From Rotaria socialis (lineage: Eukaryota > Rotifera > Eurotatoria > Philodinida > Philodinidae), in assembly GCA_905331475.1 (NCBI GenBank), contig CAJNYU010003060.1:62001-126000 (forward strand): 64,000 bases of DNA, in the 5' to 3' direction. The notes beneath the pieces are model-generated. The model did no database searches and was not told the DNA's origin. It was given only the letters and a program-made list of their open reading frames with translations. Shown here piece by piece: positions 28,445 through 39,256 of the stretch (positions are counted from its first letter, which is position 1; every line of letters begins with the position of its first letter). Both the position numbers and the translations under genes were made by a program.

Positions 28445-29599
28445 ATTGTTAAAAGCAAAACGATTGACATTTGAAAAGGTTCTTTTTTACTCGTGTCCGT
28501 CTCGTGTATGAACGTAAGAGAGAGAGAGAGAAGATTAAAATGTACAAATGTGTACGTTTCTAGAAGCAAACAGTTAGTACAACAAGCCAGGGAGAAAAAA
28601 TGAAAGAGAATGAGAAATTTTGTGGCAGCATTGCTCGTCAACGAGTCAGACAGACAATGCATCATGAGCATGGTGAACGCTCACGCGTCTCTCGTTCTCT
28701 TTTATTATTGTTGTATTCTTCATTCGTTCTTTCTCTTGTTAGAGAACCCACTTTTTAGTGATGATAGAATACACACACACACATTCCTATCTCGTTCTCT
28801 TTTCTATCACGAAGACATTGAACTCAACGCAGATGTAACGTCGGTTTCGACCAACCGGATGTTAGAAAGGACAAAAAGAAAGAAAAACCCCAAAACAAAA
28901 AAATGAAAGGATGCAACATCTGGATAATCGAAAGATACGAAGGAAGGATAGGCTAAATATTCAATTATAAGCTAATGATTTCAAACGGGAATCATTTAGA
29001 AAACGTGCCATAACGATCATTGTTGCTGCTTAACAATAATTAGTTTATATTTAGTTCTTAGTTTAATTTACTTCTTTGGTATTGTCATTTTTTATCGTTT
29101 TTTTTTTGAGTATCATTAAAAATTGCAACTGACTTGTCGGCCGTGCTCTATTTCGTCAAGCCGATAGATATCAACGCAGCAAGAAATATCGCTAAATGCA
29201 AATAGAAGACGTATACGAATAGCGTCAAGGGAAATATCTTTTCCCTACATTCTATACGAATAGAAAATAAATGATGATTATGAAGACGTCGATGGCCTGC
29301 TTCTCGGTCGTAACGTATATAACACAATTATTTATATTGATAGTAAAGACACCCTTTCAATGCTCGTTAAATATATCGTGCTCGTTTATTTTCTAGAACA
29401 TAATTTATTGGGTTCCTTTTTGTTTCTCTCTATTCATGTTTAGTGTTTATAGTACGACAAAAATACGAAAAGAAGTCATGGAAATGTGCTATCATAGGTG
29501 CATCAGTCATTATTTTATACAAAACAAAATCTACGCACACATGTACCTTAATTGAAATAGAAAAAGTGCATACACACATTCATTCATTCACACGCTCAC

Positions 29600-29707
29600 T
29601 TGATGGTTATAAATTGGATAGTTGACTGCAGACATTGGAGGTAGTTTGATACTTGATGGGCGAGTTATTGATACAACACGACTCTCAGTTGCTGATTGAA
29701 TAGACAT
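29600..29707 (-). other. candidate alternative first exon D of ankyrin
   Basis: 36 codons from ATG 29707 (MSIQSATESRVVSITRPSS…YPIYNHQ) to a GTGAGC donor. Phase 0, compatible with the acceptor at 27305. Basic, serine-rich N-terminus. Confidence 0.45.
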
Positions 29708-30537
29708 TTTCTTCGTGTCAGGCAGTTAGTCAAAACATGACACTAGTCGTTTTTACTATCTCCGAAGAGTAACAACAACTGATCTGGCATCAAATGCTAC
29801 TAAATGCAAAACAAGCTATTCTTTTCTATCGTTTCGTGCTTGAGCTCTTCAAATAGCGCTGCTTGACGTCTTGCAACGTTGTTGTTAATAATCATTCGTC
29901 ATCATCTGTTGACACAAGCTGAGGAAAGCAGTAACGGCTAGTCGTAGGACGACTCTTATTCCCTCGTCATCTCCTTGTTCGATTCGCTTGTCTATCTAGT
30001 TCTTTTTCGCCCTTGCACTTCTCATTCGGATTAACTATAGAAAATGTTCGTGAGAGAAAGAGAGAGAGAGAGAGCGAGCGCAAGCCAAAATGTTATGGTA
30101 ACGTTGAATAGTAAATAAAATCCAATAGGCCGAAACGACAAGTGGAGTAGCTTAAGAGAGGAAGAGATGTGCGGCGATGATTATTACAATATGACAAGTG
30201 ATGATGAAGAGGGCGAAATAGCGACAACATTCAATAGTCTGATAATTTCATTAGAACCTATCTTTTTCTCTTCTACTTATTTGCAGTAGTTGTTAGAGAA
30301 AATTTTTCTATTGATCGAACGATCAAGTTTTTTTCGTCATGTAACAAAATACAAACTTTGGAGAAGAAAAAGTTCCTAACACGTTGAATAGTCCCCTAAG
30401 GTAGAATCAATTATGTAAGCGCTATACTTTGAATTGTATTACAACAAAAGAGAATACGAAGAAAAAGTAGTAAGCCGATCAATATGAAATGACATAGATG
30501 AATGTGTGCATGCATTTAATAAGTTATCGTTACTTAC

Positions 30538-30567
30538 TGTTGATAATCTTGCTTTTGAATGGGTCAT
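30538..30567 (-). other. candidate alternative first exon C of ankyrin
   Basis: Ten codons (MTHSKARLST) end at a perfect GTAAGT donor, phase 0. The ATG directly follows CAG in a splice-acceptor-like context (ATCTTCAG|ATG), so it may follow a 5'-UTR intron or a trans-spliced leader. Confidence 0.45.
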
Positions 30568-31550
30568 CTGAAGATTGATATTTAAATGCAACAAGAAAAA
30601 TGATCAACTATTCGTGAATAGATTTCATTAAGTAGCAACAATTTAGCTCTTTGCATATAGTTATGAAAGGTGAATCCAATGGAGATTGACTACCATATGG
30701 ATGTATTGAGTTGGGGTCGGTCTGCCTTTTTCTCGTTCTCTTTGTCTGTGTCAATAATACGGATGACGATAAGATCCTTTTGCCCACTCTTTCTTTTTTT
30801 TTTTGTTCTCTTCTGTCTGTATTTTTATCGAGGTATTTTCATCCTTCTGTAGAGCTGATGATATCACAAATAGACAAATATGATACACAAGCAATCGTCT
30901 AGGGAGAGATAGCATTCGCAAGCAACTAGAATCATATCACAGAACAAGCAAGAAAGGATAAGAGAACTGAACCATCTGGAAAAGACAGCCATTGTTATTT
31001 TATTCGTTACGAGCAAAGCCAGCAGGGGTTATTACATATATACATATGTATATACAAGGATATTAAAACGTCTAATTGAAGTGCATCTTATTCATATACC
31101 ATTATCTCCTTCGAAGGCCTATCATCAATCAATCGAATAGTATTTTGAATAAACCAACCTATAAATTTCTAATTGTTCTAAAAAGTAACAATAATGAAAA
31201 TACTGATAAAACTGTGCTTCGATTGAATTGTAAAAAAAAAATGTCAAAACTGACATTGTCACATGAGCAGAAACTCGTGTGATGAATTCCAGTTATTATC
31301 TCAAGGTTTTCATGCATATAAACGCAAGACATTTGTAGGATTTTCAATTAAAAAAAAAGACACAAGAAAAAAATAAAGTGCAATAATTTAAGCGAAAAGA
31401 AAGAGACAGGCGTTTTTCGTTAAAAAAAACATCTTATCGAGTGACAAGATACCAGACGCCTCCGTCAACAAGTCATATATCATAACGTCACGAGATGGAA
31501 ATCTTCTGAAGTCCACCATCTGGTTATCTTCTCATAAAACGTATTCTACC

Positions 31551-31558
31551 TATAAAAG
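31551..31558 (+). promoter_or_regulatory. TATA box of the cystatin gene
   Basis: TATAAAAG lies 62 bp upstream of the cystatin ATG, a spacing consistent with a short 5' UTR. Confidence 0.6.
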
Positions 31559-31619
31559 CCCAGTTATATTTGATGTATTTTTACAACTCAAATTTGATTT
31601 AAAAATATTCGAAACAACC

Positions 31620-31946
31620 ATGTTTAAAATTCTGATTGCTTTATCATTACTCGTTGTCATTCAAGGCCAACTCGCCGGTGGCTTCACAGATCGCCCAGAT
31701 CTTCTTAACGATGCAACAACAAGAGTTATGGTCCAATTATCAGTCAGTGAATTAGCTAAGACCACAAATCTTGCTGTATCACTCATCAAAGTTGTTAAAG
31801 TTGCAACTCAAGTTGTCAATGGAATCAATTATCGTATCGATTTTATCGCTCGTCCACTTTCATCTGATGCTGTTCTTACATGCTCAACCAAGATTTATCA
31901 ATCATTTCAAGGTCAACGGACCGTTTCTTCAGTTGGCTGCGTTTAA
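31620..31946 (+). CDS. secreted cystatin-family cysteine protease inhibitor
   Basis: Single-exon gene of 108 residues. An N-terminal signal peptide (MFKILIALSLLVVIQG) is followed by the features of a cystatin: a Gly-Gly near the mature N-terminus (LAGGF), the first inhibitory hairpin QVVNG (the QxVxG motif), and two C-terminal cysteines (VLTC…VGC) spaced to form one disulfide. The length fits a type-2-like or stefin-like single domain; only one cysteine pair is present and the usual Pro-Trp hairpin is not obvious. The product should inhibit papain-like (C1) proteases, probably outside the cell or in the gut. A TATA box precedes it and AATAAA signals follow at 31948 and 32006. It lies inside the ankyrin 5' region, on the opposite strand. 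Confidence 0.85.
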   Translation: MFKILIALSLLVVIQGQLAGGFTDRPDLLNDATTRVMVQLSVSELAKTTNLAVSLIKVVKVATQVVNGINYRIDFIARPLSSDAVLTCSTKIYQSFQGQRTVSSVGCV

Positions 31947-32005
31947 AAATAAAAACAAATCGACATTTCTAGTAAAATGCTATTCGTAGAGCTTTTTCAT
32001 TTTTG

Positions 32006-32011
32006 AATAAA
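32006..32011 (+). terminator. poly(A) signal of the cystatin gene
   Basis: AATAAA 60 bp after the stop codon. Another AATAAA overlaps the region just after the stop at 31948-31953. Confidence 0.5.
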
Positions 32012-32390
32012 AACTGCTGAAGGAATCTTTGAATATAAAAAAAAAACGAAAGTCTTCTTTCCAGTTTTAGCATCTGCTTTTATTCACATGAAATATACAA
32101 ATAGAATATTCTACTTCTAATTTTATTAACAAAACAAGATTTTTTTCCTATCCAGAACGGCTACCGTTTGTTGCAACTGTCATTGCTTTAGTTCAGAAAA
32201 CCTATTATTGAAAATACTGTTGTGACTATTATGCGGTCAAGTAAATCTATTTACATCGATCAAATAAGCTTCTTTTATATATACAGTACTCGGCTTATAT
32301 AATCGAGGACACGCCTGTTTTTACATTAAGTTAAACCAATAATAAAGACAAAACATTAAATCATGAGAAAAGAAAAAACATTTTATTTAC

Positions 32391-32459
32391 CGCCAGATCG
32401 TTAGTAGGGCTTGATTGAGCAGTAGCAGTATTTTCCAATTCCTCTAGATTCATGACCAT
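32391..32459 (-). other. candidate alternative first exon B of ankyrin
   Basis: 23 codons from ATG 32459 (MVMNLEELENTATAQ…NDLA) to a GTAAAT donor, phase 0. Acidic N-terminus. The only gene between it and the ankyrin repeats on this strand is ankyrin itself. Confidence 0.42.
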
Positions 32460-32876
32460 GTCTAATACAGGGTATTAGATGAAATGAGCTATAGAAGTCA
32501 ATGAAATGGCGTGCCGCTAACTTTTCCTGTCTCTCTCTCTCTCTCTGATGTTGGCGTTTTGTTTCCACTTTTGTAATATTATAGAAAAAAAAACTCTCAT
32601 GCGCATTAGATTGACTGTTTCTCTTCTAGTTTTTCCTTTTCCTATACTCTCGACACATATTTAGCTGAATGTTCGATCTTGCGTTCAATCCATAATTCAT
32701 CTGAGGCAACAGAAAAGACGACAGAATAGGATGAAAAATATTAACAGAAAAGAAATGGCTGAAACTTCTTTTCAGCTTATTTTCTAATCATTATTATATA
32801 ATTCTTTCCTTTTCCTTTACACGAAACAAGATCAAAACGCAAAAGAGAAAAAAGAAGAAATAACAAAAGGTCTTAC

Positions 32877-32972
32877 CGAATTTGTTTGCGGCAATGATGG
32901 AGAGCCTGTCGATGCATAGTAAATAGGACTCGTTGCAGGACCATGATCGATATAAGTTGGACTTGATAACAT
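32877..32972 (-). other. candidate alternative first exon A of ankyrin
   Basis: 32 codons (MLSSPTYIDHGPATSPI…SLPQTNS) end at a GTAAGA donor, phase 0. The ATG follows a strong pyrimidine tract and CAG (TTCTTGTTTCAG|ATG). It lies only about 150 bp downstream of the ATAD3 stop on the same strand. It could instead be an alternative 3' exon of ATAD3. Confidence 0.42.
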
Positions 32973-33125
32973 CTGAAACAAGAAAAGAAAATGAAATTTT
33001 AGCATTTTATTTTCATTTTTTAACGGAGTACTACTAGTGTTTTATTGTTCTTATAGGAAAAAGAGAAAACACTGGAATCACTGCAACACGAATACAAAAG
33101 AAAATTAGCCTAAGAAAGAATATTT

Positions 33126-35651
33126 TTAGCGCTCTTCTTCCGCACGCCATGCAACTTTTTTACGATGACTTTCGAGTGAATCTTTCAATTTTTTATCTAT
33201 CATTTCTTCTGTTAATGTTCCATCTTCCGATGCATATGCCGATGCCTACAATAGAAAAAGTGAAAGAAAAAAAATTCGTGATTGAAATAGGCTATTTTCA
33301 AAATGAAATTAACTTACTTGACAAGCAGCAAGTAATTTTGCGATTTCACGGCCAGAAAATCCATCAGTTACTTGAGCTAAACTTTCGCATTTCTTTTCGA
33401 AATCAAATGGACCAATTTTAATGGGACTTAAAAAGAAAAGGTTTACTTGAAAATTTTACAGATAATTCAAAAGAGGTGTTTTGTTTTACCGACGACGTTC
33501 AGCTGATCTCAAAATATACGTGTCGAAATAGAGATAAGTCATTCGACGGCGTTCGGCTAAGCTTGGCAAATCGAATTGAACCATTTCATCAAGACGATCA
33601 TTAACAGCCCAATCAAACTGTTCTGGTTCGTTACTTGCAAGTACCAACATAAATCTAATTAACGAACAACATTGTTAGATTTATCAATCGAATCGCTTGT
33701 GTAAAACAAAGTATAAACAGATATATACATGCGCAAATGAAAGAATGAAATCGGATCCCCTCATGACTCTTTGAACTTACCGACTTGACTGTTCGCCAGT
33801 ACGATAAAGAAATGCGTTTAATGCGGCACGCATATCTTCACCAATTTTTTCCTGAATAATTAAATTAAATACGTTAAGGTCTCTGTTAGATAGATGCTAC
33901 TTACAGTGGCTCGTTTTCTTAGAAAAGCATCAGCTTCATCAATAAATAATAACAGACCACGACGGCTAGTTTGTGACCAATCAAATACTTTGTGTATTGC
34001 AGTAACGGCTTCACGGCCTAATGGTGCTACATCACCACCAGTCATTATGGCATAATCAAGACCTGAATGTGCAGCTAATTTCTATAAATCAATATCGATG
34101 TTTTTGTTTTTATTTAAAAAATTCAATTCAATTTACTCTGTACCTTAGCAAATAGAGTTTTACCTATAGAAAATCGAAAACAATGATTGGATTTACTTTT
34201 TTTTTAGCTATTTTTCTTTACCTGTGCCCGGAGGCCCATGCATAAGTAAATTTCGAAACAATCCATAATTTCTTTTTGTAAATCGTGTCGCAATAGCTAT
34301 TTCACGTAAACGTGATTCAAGTGCTGGATCAAGTACAACACCTTGTAGTGAATCTTCGGCTTTCGAAAAAAAGGCACGTCTTACTGTTTTCACCGGTGAA
34401 CGAAGCGCAGTTAGTAATGTTGTTCGTGACGTTTCACGAATTAGTGACGGTTTACCGAGACGTGAATCAATATATTTGACTGCGGTTTGTGTAGCTCCTC
34501 GTGCCGAATAAACACCAAGTGCAAGTAAAGTGATACCACCCGTCTATTACAAAAGAAAACAACCAATTAGTTCAGCTTTCATGCTGCAAGTTTCTATTTA
34601 GTTTGAACTTACAGCCAGAAGGATTTTACTTGGATTTTCAAGTAAAGTCGTAATACCAGTTCCAACAACAGTACCAGCTGTTTTAATACTTTCTAAAACT
34701 GTTTTGCGTTGTTCCTCGGCTTTGAGTTTAATTTGTTCGAGATAGATTTCACGATTTTCACGTTCGATTTGAGCTTTTCCTTTCAACTCAGCCTCGAGAC
34801 GCTTCATTTCATATTGATGACGAACTTGTTCAGCATATTCAATCGAACCTAAATATAAATGAATCATAGAAATTGAGATAATTCATAAAAAAAAATAAAA
34901 TGACACTAACGTTGTTTCATTTCTTCCTGTTTTCGAACGGAATCTTCTTGTCGACGACGTTCTTCGTCTTGTAAACGAGCCTAGTTATTAATACGAATCA
35001 ATGTGTTATTGAACTTTGATCCGTATTCGATGTTACCTGTTCAGCAGCTTGATCTTGCATACGTTTTCGTGCTAATTGATCTTGGAATTTTGCTCTCTAG
35101 AAACGAATCTATTGAGAAAAAATGATGATCTTCCAAAGAATTTATACTTCGTTTTGATGATGAGTTTCCTCATTCATCATTCGACGTTTTTCTTCATTTA
35201 ATTGTTGTTGATGTTTAAAACGAATGTCTTCTTCATGTTGAGAATATTCCTATTTAATCAAAATGATTGATGAGCTCATTTACTTTTAACGCTTACCTTC
35301 ATTTGTTTTTGAATTTCAAGTTGTTTCGTTTGTTCTTGCATTTTAACGACATCAAATGCTTGATTTGCATGAGCTAAATAGAAAGAAAACTTGTAATCGA
35401 GCGTATATATTTCGACATAAGTATAACATACGTGATCGTTCAAGTTCTTTCGCAGCTTTAGCAGCTCGTTCAAGAGCAGTTGAATCAAATTTATAGGTAG
35501 ATTCACGTCCGGCGAACATTTTAGAATCATCATTGCCTATTGTTGGTTTATCATTTCCATTGCTACCAGGTGGGGATCCATCATTACCACCGGCATAACC
35601 TGATGGTGGAAGATCAGAGACAGGTTTTTTATAGCCAAATAGCCACGACAT
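33126..35651 (-). CDS. ATAD3: ATAD3 mitochondrial AAA+ ATPase
   Basis: Multi-exon gene starting [10 protein letters not shown] at ATG 35651, as in animal ATAD3A (MSWLFG). It continues with [19 protein letters not shown], a long charged coiled coil (about 34.6-35.4 kb; [32 protein letters not shown]-type), a membrane-proximal hydrophobic segment, and a C-terminal AAA+ domain: Walker A GPPGTGKT, Walker [18 protein letters not shown], and sensor-type LVLASN(E)[11 protein letters not shown] in the 33.59-33.66 kb exon. The last exon reads [20 protein letters not shown]…WRAEEER and stops at 33126. ATAD3 spans the mitochondrial inner membrane and affects nucleoid organisation, cristae and cholesterol handling. 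The gene looks intact and of normal length. It is divergent from the RBM4-like gene. Confidence 0.93.
34144..34163 (-). other. 20-nt micro-exon of ATAD3 carrying Walker A Lys-Thr
   Basis: The preceding exon ends …GPPGT plus one G before GTAAAG (about 34223). The micro-exon (GT AAA ACT CTA TTT GCT AAG, flanked by CTATAG and GTACAG) supplies the rest of G-K-T-L-F-A-K. The next exon begins [16 protein letters not shown]. Skipping it would remove the ATP-binding lysine and shift the frame. Confidence 0.75.
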
Positions 35652-36202
35652 CTAAAACTACATGGAATATTCTTTATAATCAATCAAAAGTAAGATAATC
35701 AAATAAATTTGATGAATATTATCCATTTTAGATGTTTATATGTATGGCACTGATTTAGTCCTATCAAACTATTGATGAGCTTTGTTAAAGAGATAAAATT
35801 CGCTTGTTTGCCTTGATTTCGATCGACTGCCTGGGAATATTGAACAAAGAAATTCAAATCACTTTATACTCGCCAATAATTAACGAATTATGTTTCATGG
35901 TAAAGTCCTCTAGAGGTGTCGCTTAATTATTATTTCGTTATATGTCATTGATATCTTTGATTTATTGGAAAATATTGTCAAATAGAAAGAAACTTTTTTA
36001 AATTAAGTTAATCAAAAAAAAATTTGACCAATATGAAGTTTCACTGTTGAATTATATGGCCGATAAGACAAAAGTAATTTAATTGGATTGGTTCATTTAT
36101 TTTTGTTGCAGAGAAGAAGAATAAAAGCAAGCGTCCTGTTTAAAACAATAATAAGATATTTCAATTTTATTTTTGTTGTTATATTTTTTTGTGGAATTCA
36201 AT
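35652..36202. promoter_or_regulatory. divergent intergenic region ATAD3 / RBM4-like
   Basis: About 550 bp between two start codons pointing away from each other; very probably holds both promoters. No clear TATA box or other element is recognised. The ATAD3 ATG is directly preceded by TTTTAG, an acceptor-like context. Confidence 0.5.
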
Positions 36203-37545
36203 ATGCCGACTAAACTCTATATTGGTAATATTTCTTCATCAGTTAGTCCAACTGAATTAAAAGAATTATTTGAAAAATATGGCAAAGTATTAGAATGCGA
36301 CATAATCAAAGATTATGCCTTTGTTGTAAGTTGTTTATTTTTCATGTATAAAATTGACTTGATAGTTTTACTTTTATTTTCTAGCATATGGAAGATGCAA
36401 GCAAAGCAAAAGCTTCTATTGCTGCTTTAAATGAATTTAATTTAAAAGGAAGTCGTATAAGAGTTGAAGTATGTATTTATCGCGAAAGCTAAATGTGCAT
36501 AATATTTCTATCTATTAGGTATCAACAAGTCAACTTCGCAATGCAGGTCGTCCATCGTAAGTGATTGTAATTATTGTTTGATTTAGACATGATCATTTTT
36601 GCATAATCACATGTAGCCGTCGTGGAGATTCGCCGCGTCATCAATCAAGTTCGATGCCAATGCGATCGTCAAGGTATGGTGATTTTAGTTTTATTTTAAA
36701 ATAAAAATGTTTTCCTTCCGTATGTATTAGAAATCGAGATTATCCAATGGTGTCATCGAGTCGAAGTGGCGGTCCTGATCGATCATATCCTCGTATGCGA
36801 AACAGCTATATGGATTCAAGATCGCGTCCGTACGATTCACCTTATGAACGTCAACGAATAGCACCTCCGCCACCACCAATGAGTTATGGCGATCCGTACA
36901 GTATGCGTGGTGGTCCCGTGGATCCATATGGTCGTGATGACTTCTATTCTCAACGAGCACCACCAATGCCAATGACTGATCACTATGGACGAGGTCCACC
37001 AATGCGGTATGTCGCTATTCACGTCTAGTAAAAGAGAAGTGTTGTGTCGAAAATAAAAACGTCGACTTAGTGCTTCTCTCTTTCTCTCTTTCGTTCGATT
37101 GAACGTCCACATTGGCCAAACTCCGTTTCAGGTCAACTTACGACGCTTACTCCGCATATCCACCTGGCCTTGGTGCAATGGGACCACCGAGAAGGTAAGC
37201 AAGAAATATTATTCAAGGAAAAAAAGATATGTTCGTTCGTCTATCTAAAAAAAATAATTGATTGGAAAAAATCTGGTGATCGCATTTATATGTCATTGCT
37301 TGAAATTTCGTAATAGCTGTTTATAAACGGGATTTAGAGACAAGAAAAAAAAAGAAATCGAACGTTTCGTTTTAACGTATTCATGTAATCTTATAATACG
37401 TAGTCGTTATGCTGCTTCACCATCGTCATCGCGTAATGGAACAGGACGTTATGCATCACCATCTCGATCTTCATCGTCGCATCGCACATCCAGACGATCA
37501 CCATTGCCATCATCGTCGTCCAGTTCGTCACGGCCACGTCGTTAA
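36203..37545 (+). CDS. RBM4/Lark-like RNA-binding protein, one RRM and an RS/Pro-rich tail
   Basis: Seven exons: 36203-36325, 36385-36468, 36519-36556, 36617-36673, 36731-37006, 37132-37194, 37404-37545, all GT-AG with matching phases. Residues 1-75 form an RRM with RNP2 LYIGNI and RNP1 KDYAFVHM. The run [18 protein letters not shown] and the following STSQLRNAG closely match the second RRM of RBM4/Lark. The rest is Arg/Ser, Pro, Met and Tyr rich ([32 protein letters not shown]) with no CCHC zinc knuckle. The predicted role is pre-mRNA splicing or translational control. It could be a lineage-specific RBM4 paralogue reduced to one RRM, or related to the RBM14/RSZ group; RBM4-type is the best match. 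Confidence 0.85.
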
Positions 37546-38446
37546 TGGAATTTCGAATGATGTCCTAACATTTTTTGGAACAAAAATATTCTAAACACCT
37601 GCTATACAATTTGTTGCTTTAATTAGTCAGACAAAAATTGTATGTTATATAGTTAGTTTTCGACTAGTGAGTCAAACGAATTATCTCGTTCTCTTTTTCT
37701 GTTTTGCTTGTTATTTGTGTTTTTGTCATTGTACGAGTGATAAATCAGAACCAAGTTTATATGATATTTAATAAATCGATCGTATCAAATTTGTAATTGA
37801 ATTCTTAAACTTCTCAATTCAACCAAATTGAAAAATCAAATTTCGCTTATTTGCGATAAATGGAGCGTATTATATCTAATCAATTTATGCAGCAAAAAAT
37901 GGTTAACGAAATTAGAAAAAATTCCAATTTGATATGCGTGATTCATGCTATTTTAAATGTCGAGAACTACTAAATCTATTCATACGGTTCATTGAACTAC
38001 TGCTTTGTAATTATAAATATCAAGGTTTCCAATACTTATGCACGCCGATCTGGTACATGTATGTATCGTTGCATAAAGTGCGTCAGTTGAAATTTGATCA
38101 CTGCTGCAACTAAGAGCAGACAAACGGAAACTTATTAATGTCATATACGTGTTAGATTATATTTTTTGTCTTTCATGATTATGTGGCTATACACAAATAC
38201 AGCGTCTATGATGAGAGAGTTATATTTTGGATGTTTAGTGTCGATGGGACACCGTACCGTACTCTTCTCACTATCATGCACACCCTCACCTACACCCACA
38301 TCTCTATAAAAACCCATGCATATTTGTAAAACTTAGATAATATAAACTCTCAACTCTTATGTTTCGACTAAGCAAAAACGTTTTTATTACAAGGGAATGC
38401 GTTTTTTTATTTGTGTCAATACCATGATGCCGTAGATTATTTTAGT
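37546..38446. other. intergenic, no gene seen
   Basis: 3' UTR and intergenic DNA between two convergent genes. A likely RBM4-like poly(A) signal (AATAAA) lies near 37769. Nothing else is recognised; a short CA/CCC-rich stretch occurs at 38276-38310. Confidence 0.45.
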
Positions 38447-39256
38447 CTAATTTTTAATTGCCAATAGACTAATAATTAGCCAAACAGATATTTTTATAAG
38501 TTGAGAACTATTGTTCAATCGTCCTTCGGGTGTTTCTGTTAGACCGTACTTGAACAGAATGCTTTTGGCAGCTTTGAGTGTTGACAGTTCATTACACAAG
38601 GATTGATTGCAATGAATATCAAACGTAGCAAAGCTACCCGAATCAGAAATATTTAAATACCCTAACCTGGCATGCATGCCAGTGTTACAGTAGTAAGTTA
38701 TTTCCTTTTCAATTAATTTATCCGCAATTACACATGAGCCAAGATTAGTTGCAACTGCACATTGACTCGTTGTTTCTTCTGAATCGAAACAGACAAGATT
38801 CGTAGTGTTCTCAGATTGTGAATCAGCTGAGACTAGCGGTCTAAGTTCACTGATGATAGATTGATAATCAATTTTACGCTGAATCATTTCAGTTATTGCG
38901 GCTCGGGCAAAGTCTTGAGCGCAATCATTTCTATCCTTGCATGCATGATGAATGTCATACTTAAAATAGTACGAATCGGTTGGCCGTACTTCAAACATGG
39001 CATGACGTTGATTATCCGAACTAGAAATGGTATTCGACGATCCAGCATTGAGTGTCACGACGTATTCTTGAAGGTAGTACCAAAATGTAACAACTACATG
39101 GCATTTTCCGGCCGATGCCACTTGACTGCACTGTACTGGTACATCGAATGGTATACCAAAACTGAGTGTATACGAACAATTAGTTATACATTGAAGAGCG
39201 TTACACGCCAAAAAACAATAGCAGATAAGGAGAATAAAACATTTGAATGGTAACAT
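38447..39256 (-). CDS. secreted, possibly GPI-anchored, cysteine-rich protein (unknown)
   Basis: Single-exon ORF of 269 codons from ATG 39256. It has a clear signal peptide (MLPFKCFILLICYCFLACNA). The mature part has about 14 cysteines and several N-glycosylation sites (NCS, NTT, NIS, NQS, NNSS). It ends in a hydrophobic stretch (IKISVWLIISLLAIKN) preceded by small polar residues, as in GPI-anchor signals. The cysteine spacing suggests two related halves (QCSQVAS.GKCHVVV and QCAVATNLGSCVI look alike), so an internal duplication is possible. I recognise no named family. A TATATA-rich stretch lies about 25-40 bp upstream of the ATG. Confidence 0.65.
   Translation of the reverse strand: MLPFKCFILLICYCFLACNALQCITNCSYTLSFGIPFDVPVQCSQVASAGKCHVVVTFWYYLQEYVVTLNAGSSNTISSSDNQRHAMFEVRPTDSYYFKYDIHHACKDRNDCAQDFARAAITEMIQRKIDYQSIISELRPLVSADSQSENTTNLVCFDSEETTSQCAVATNLGSCVIADKLIEKEITYYCNTGMHARLGYLNISDSGSFATFDIHCNQSLCNELSTLKAAKSILFKYGLTETPEGRLNNSSQLIKISVWLIISLLAIKN

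Larger units (their letters stand above)
28445..32390 (-). other. 5' intron region of ankyrin with alternative starts
   Basis: About 4 kb upstream of the first ankyrin-repeat exon. Apart from candidate first exons C and D and the antisense cystatin gene it shows no coding sequence. It holds GA/CT microsatellites (28520-28535, 30058-30078) and AT-rich sequence that could be promoter DNA for the alternative starts. Confidence 0.45.

Noticed and set aside
28060-32540. GA/CT microsatellites (28520, 30058, 32525) as possible regulatory GAGA sites
   Set aside because: Simple repeats of this kind recur across the window (25760, 60663). Position near candidate start exons is suggestive, but nothing else supports function.
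38861-39253. 130-codon plus-strand ORF
   Set aside because: Fully antisense to the secreted cysteine-rich protein, which has a signal peptide and coherent features.
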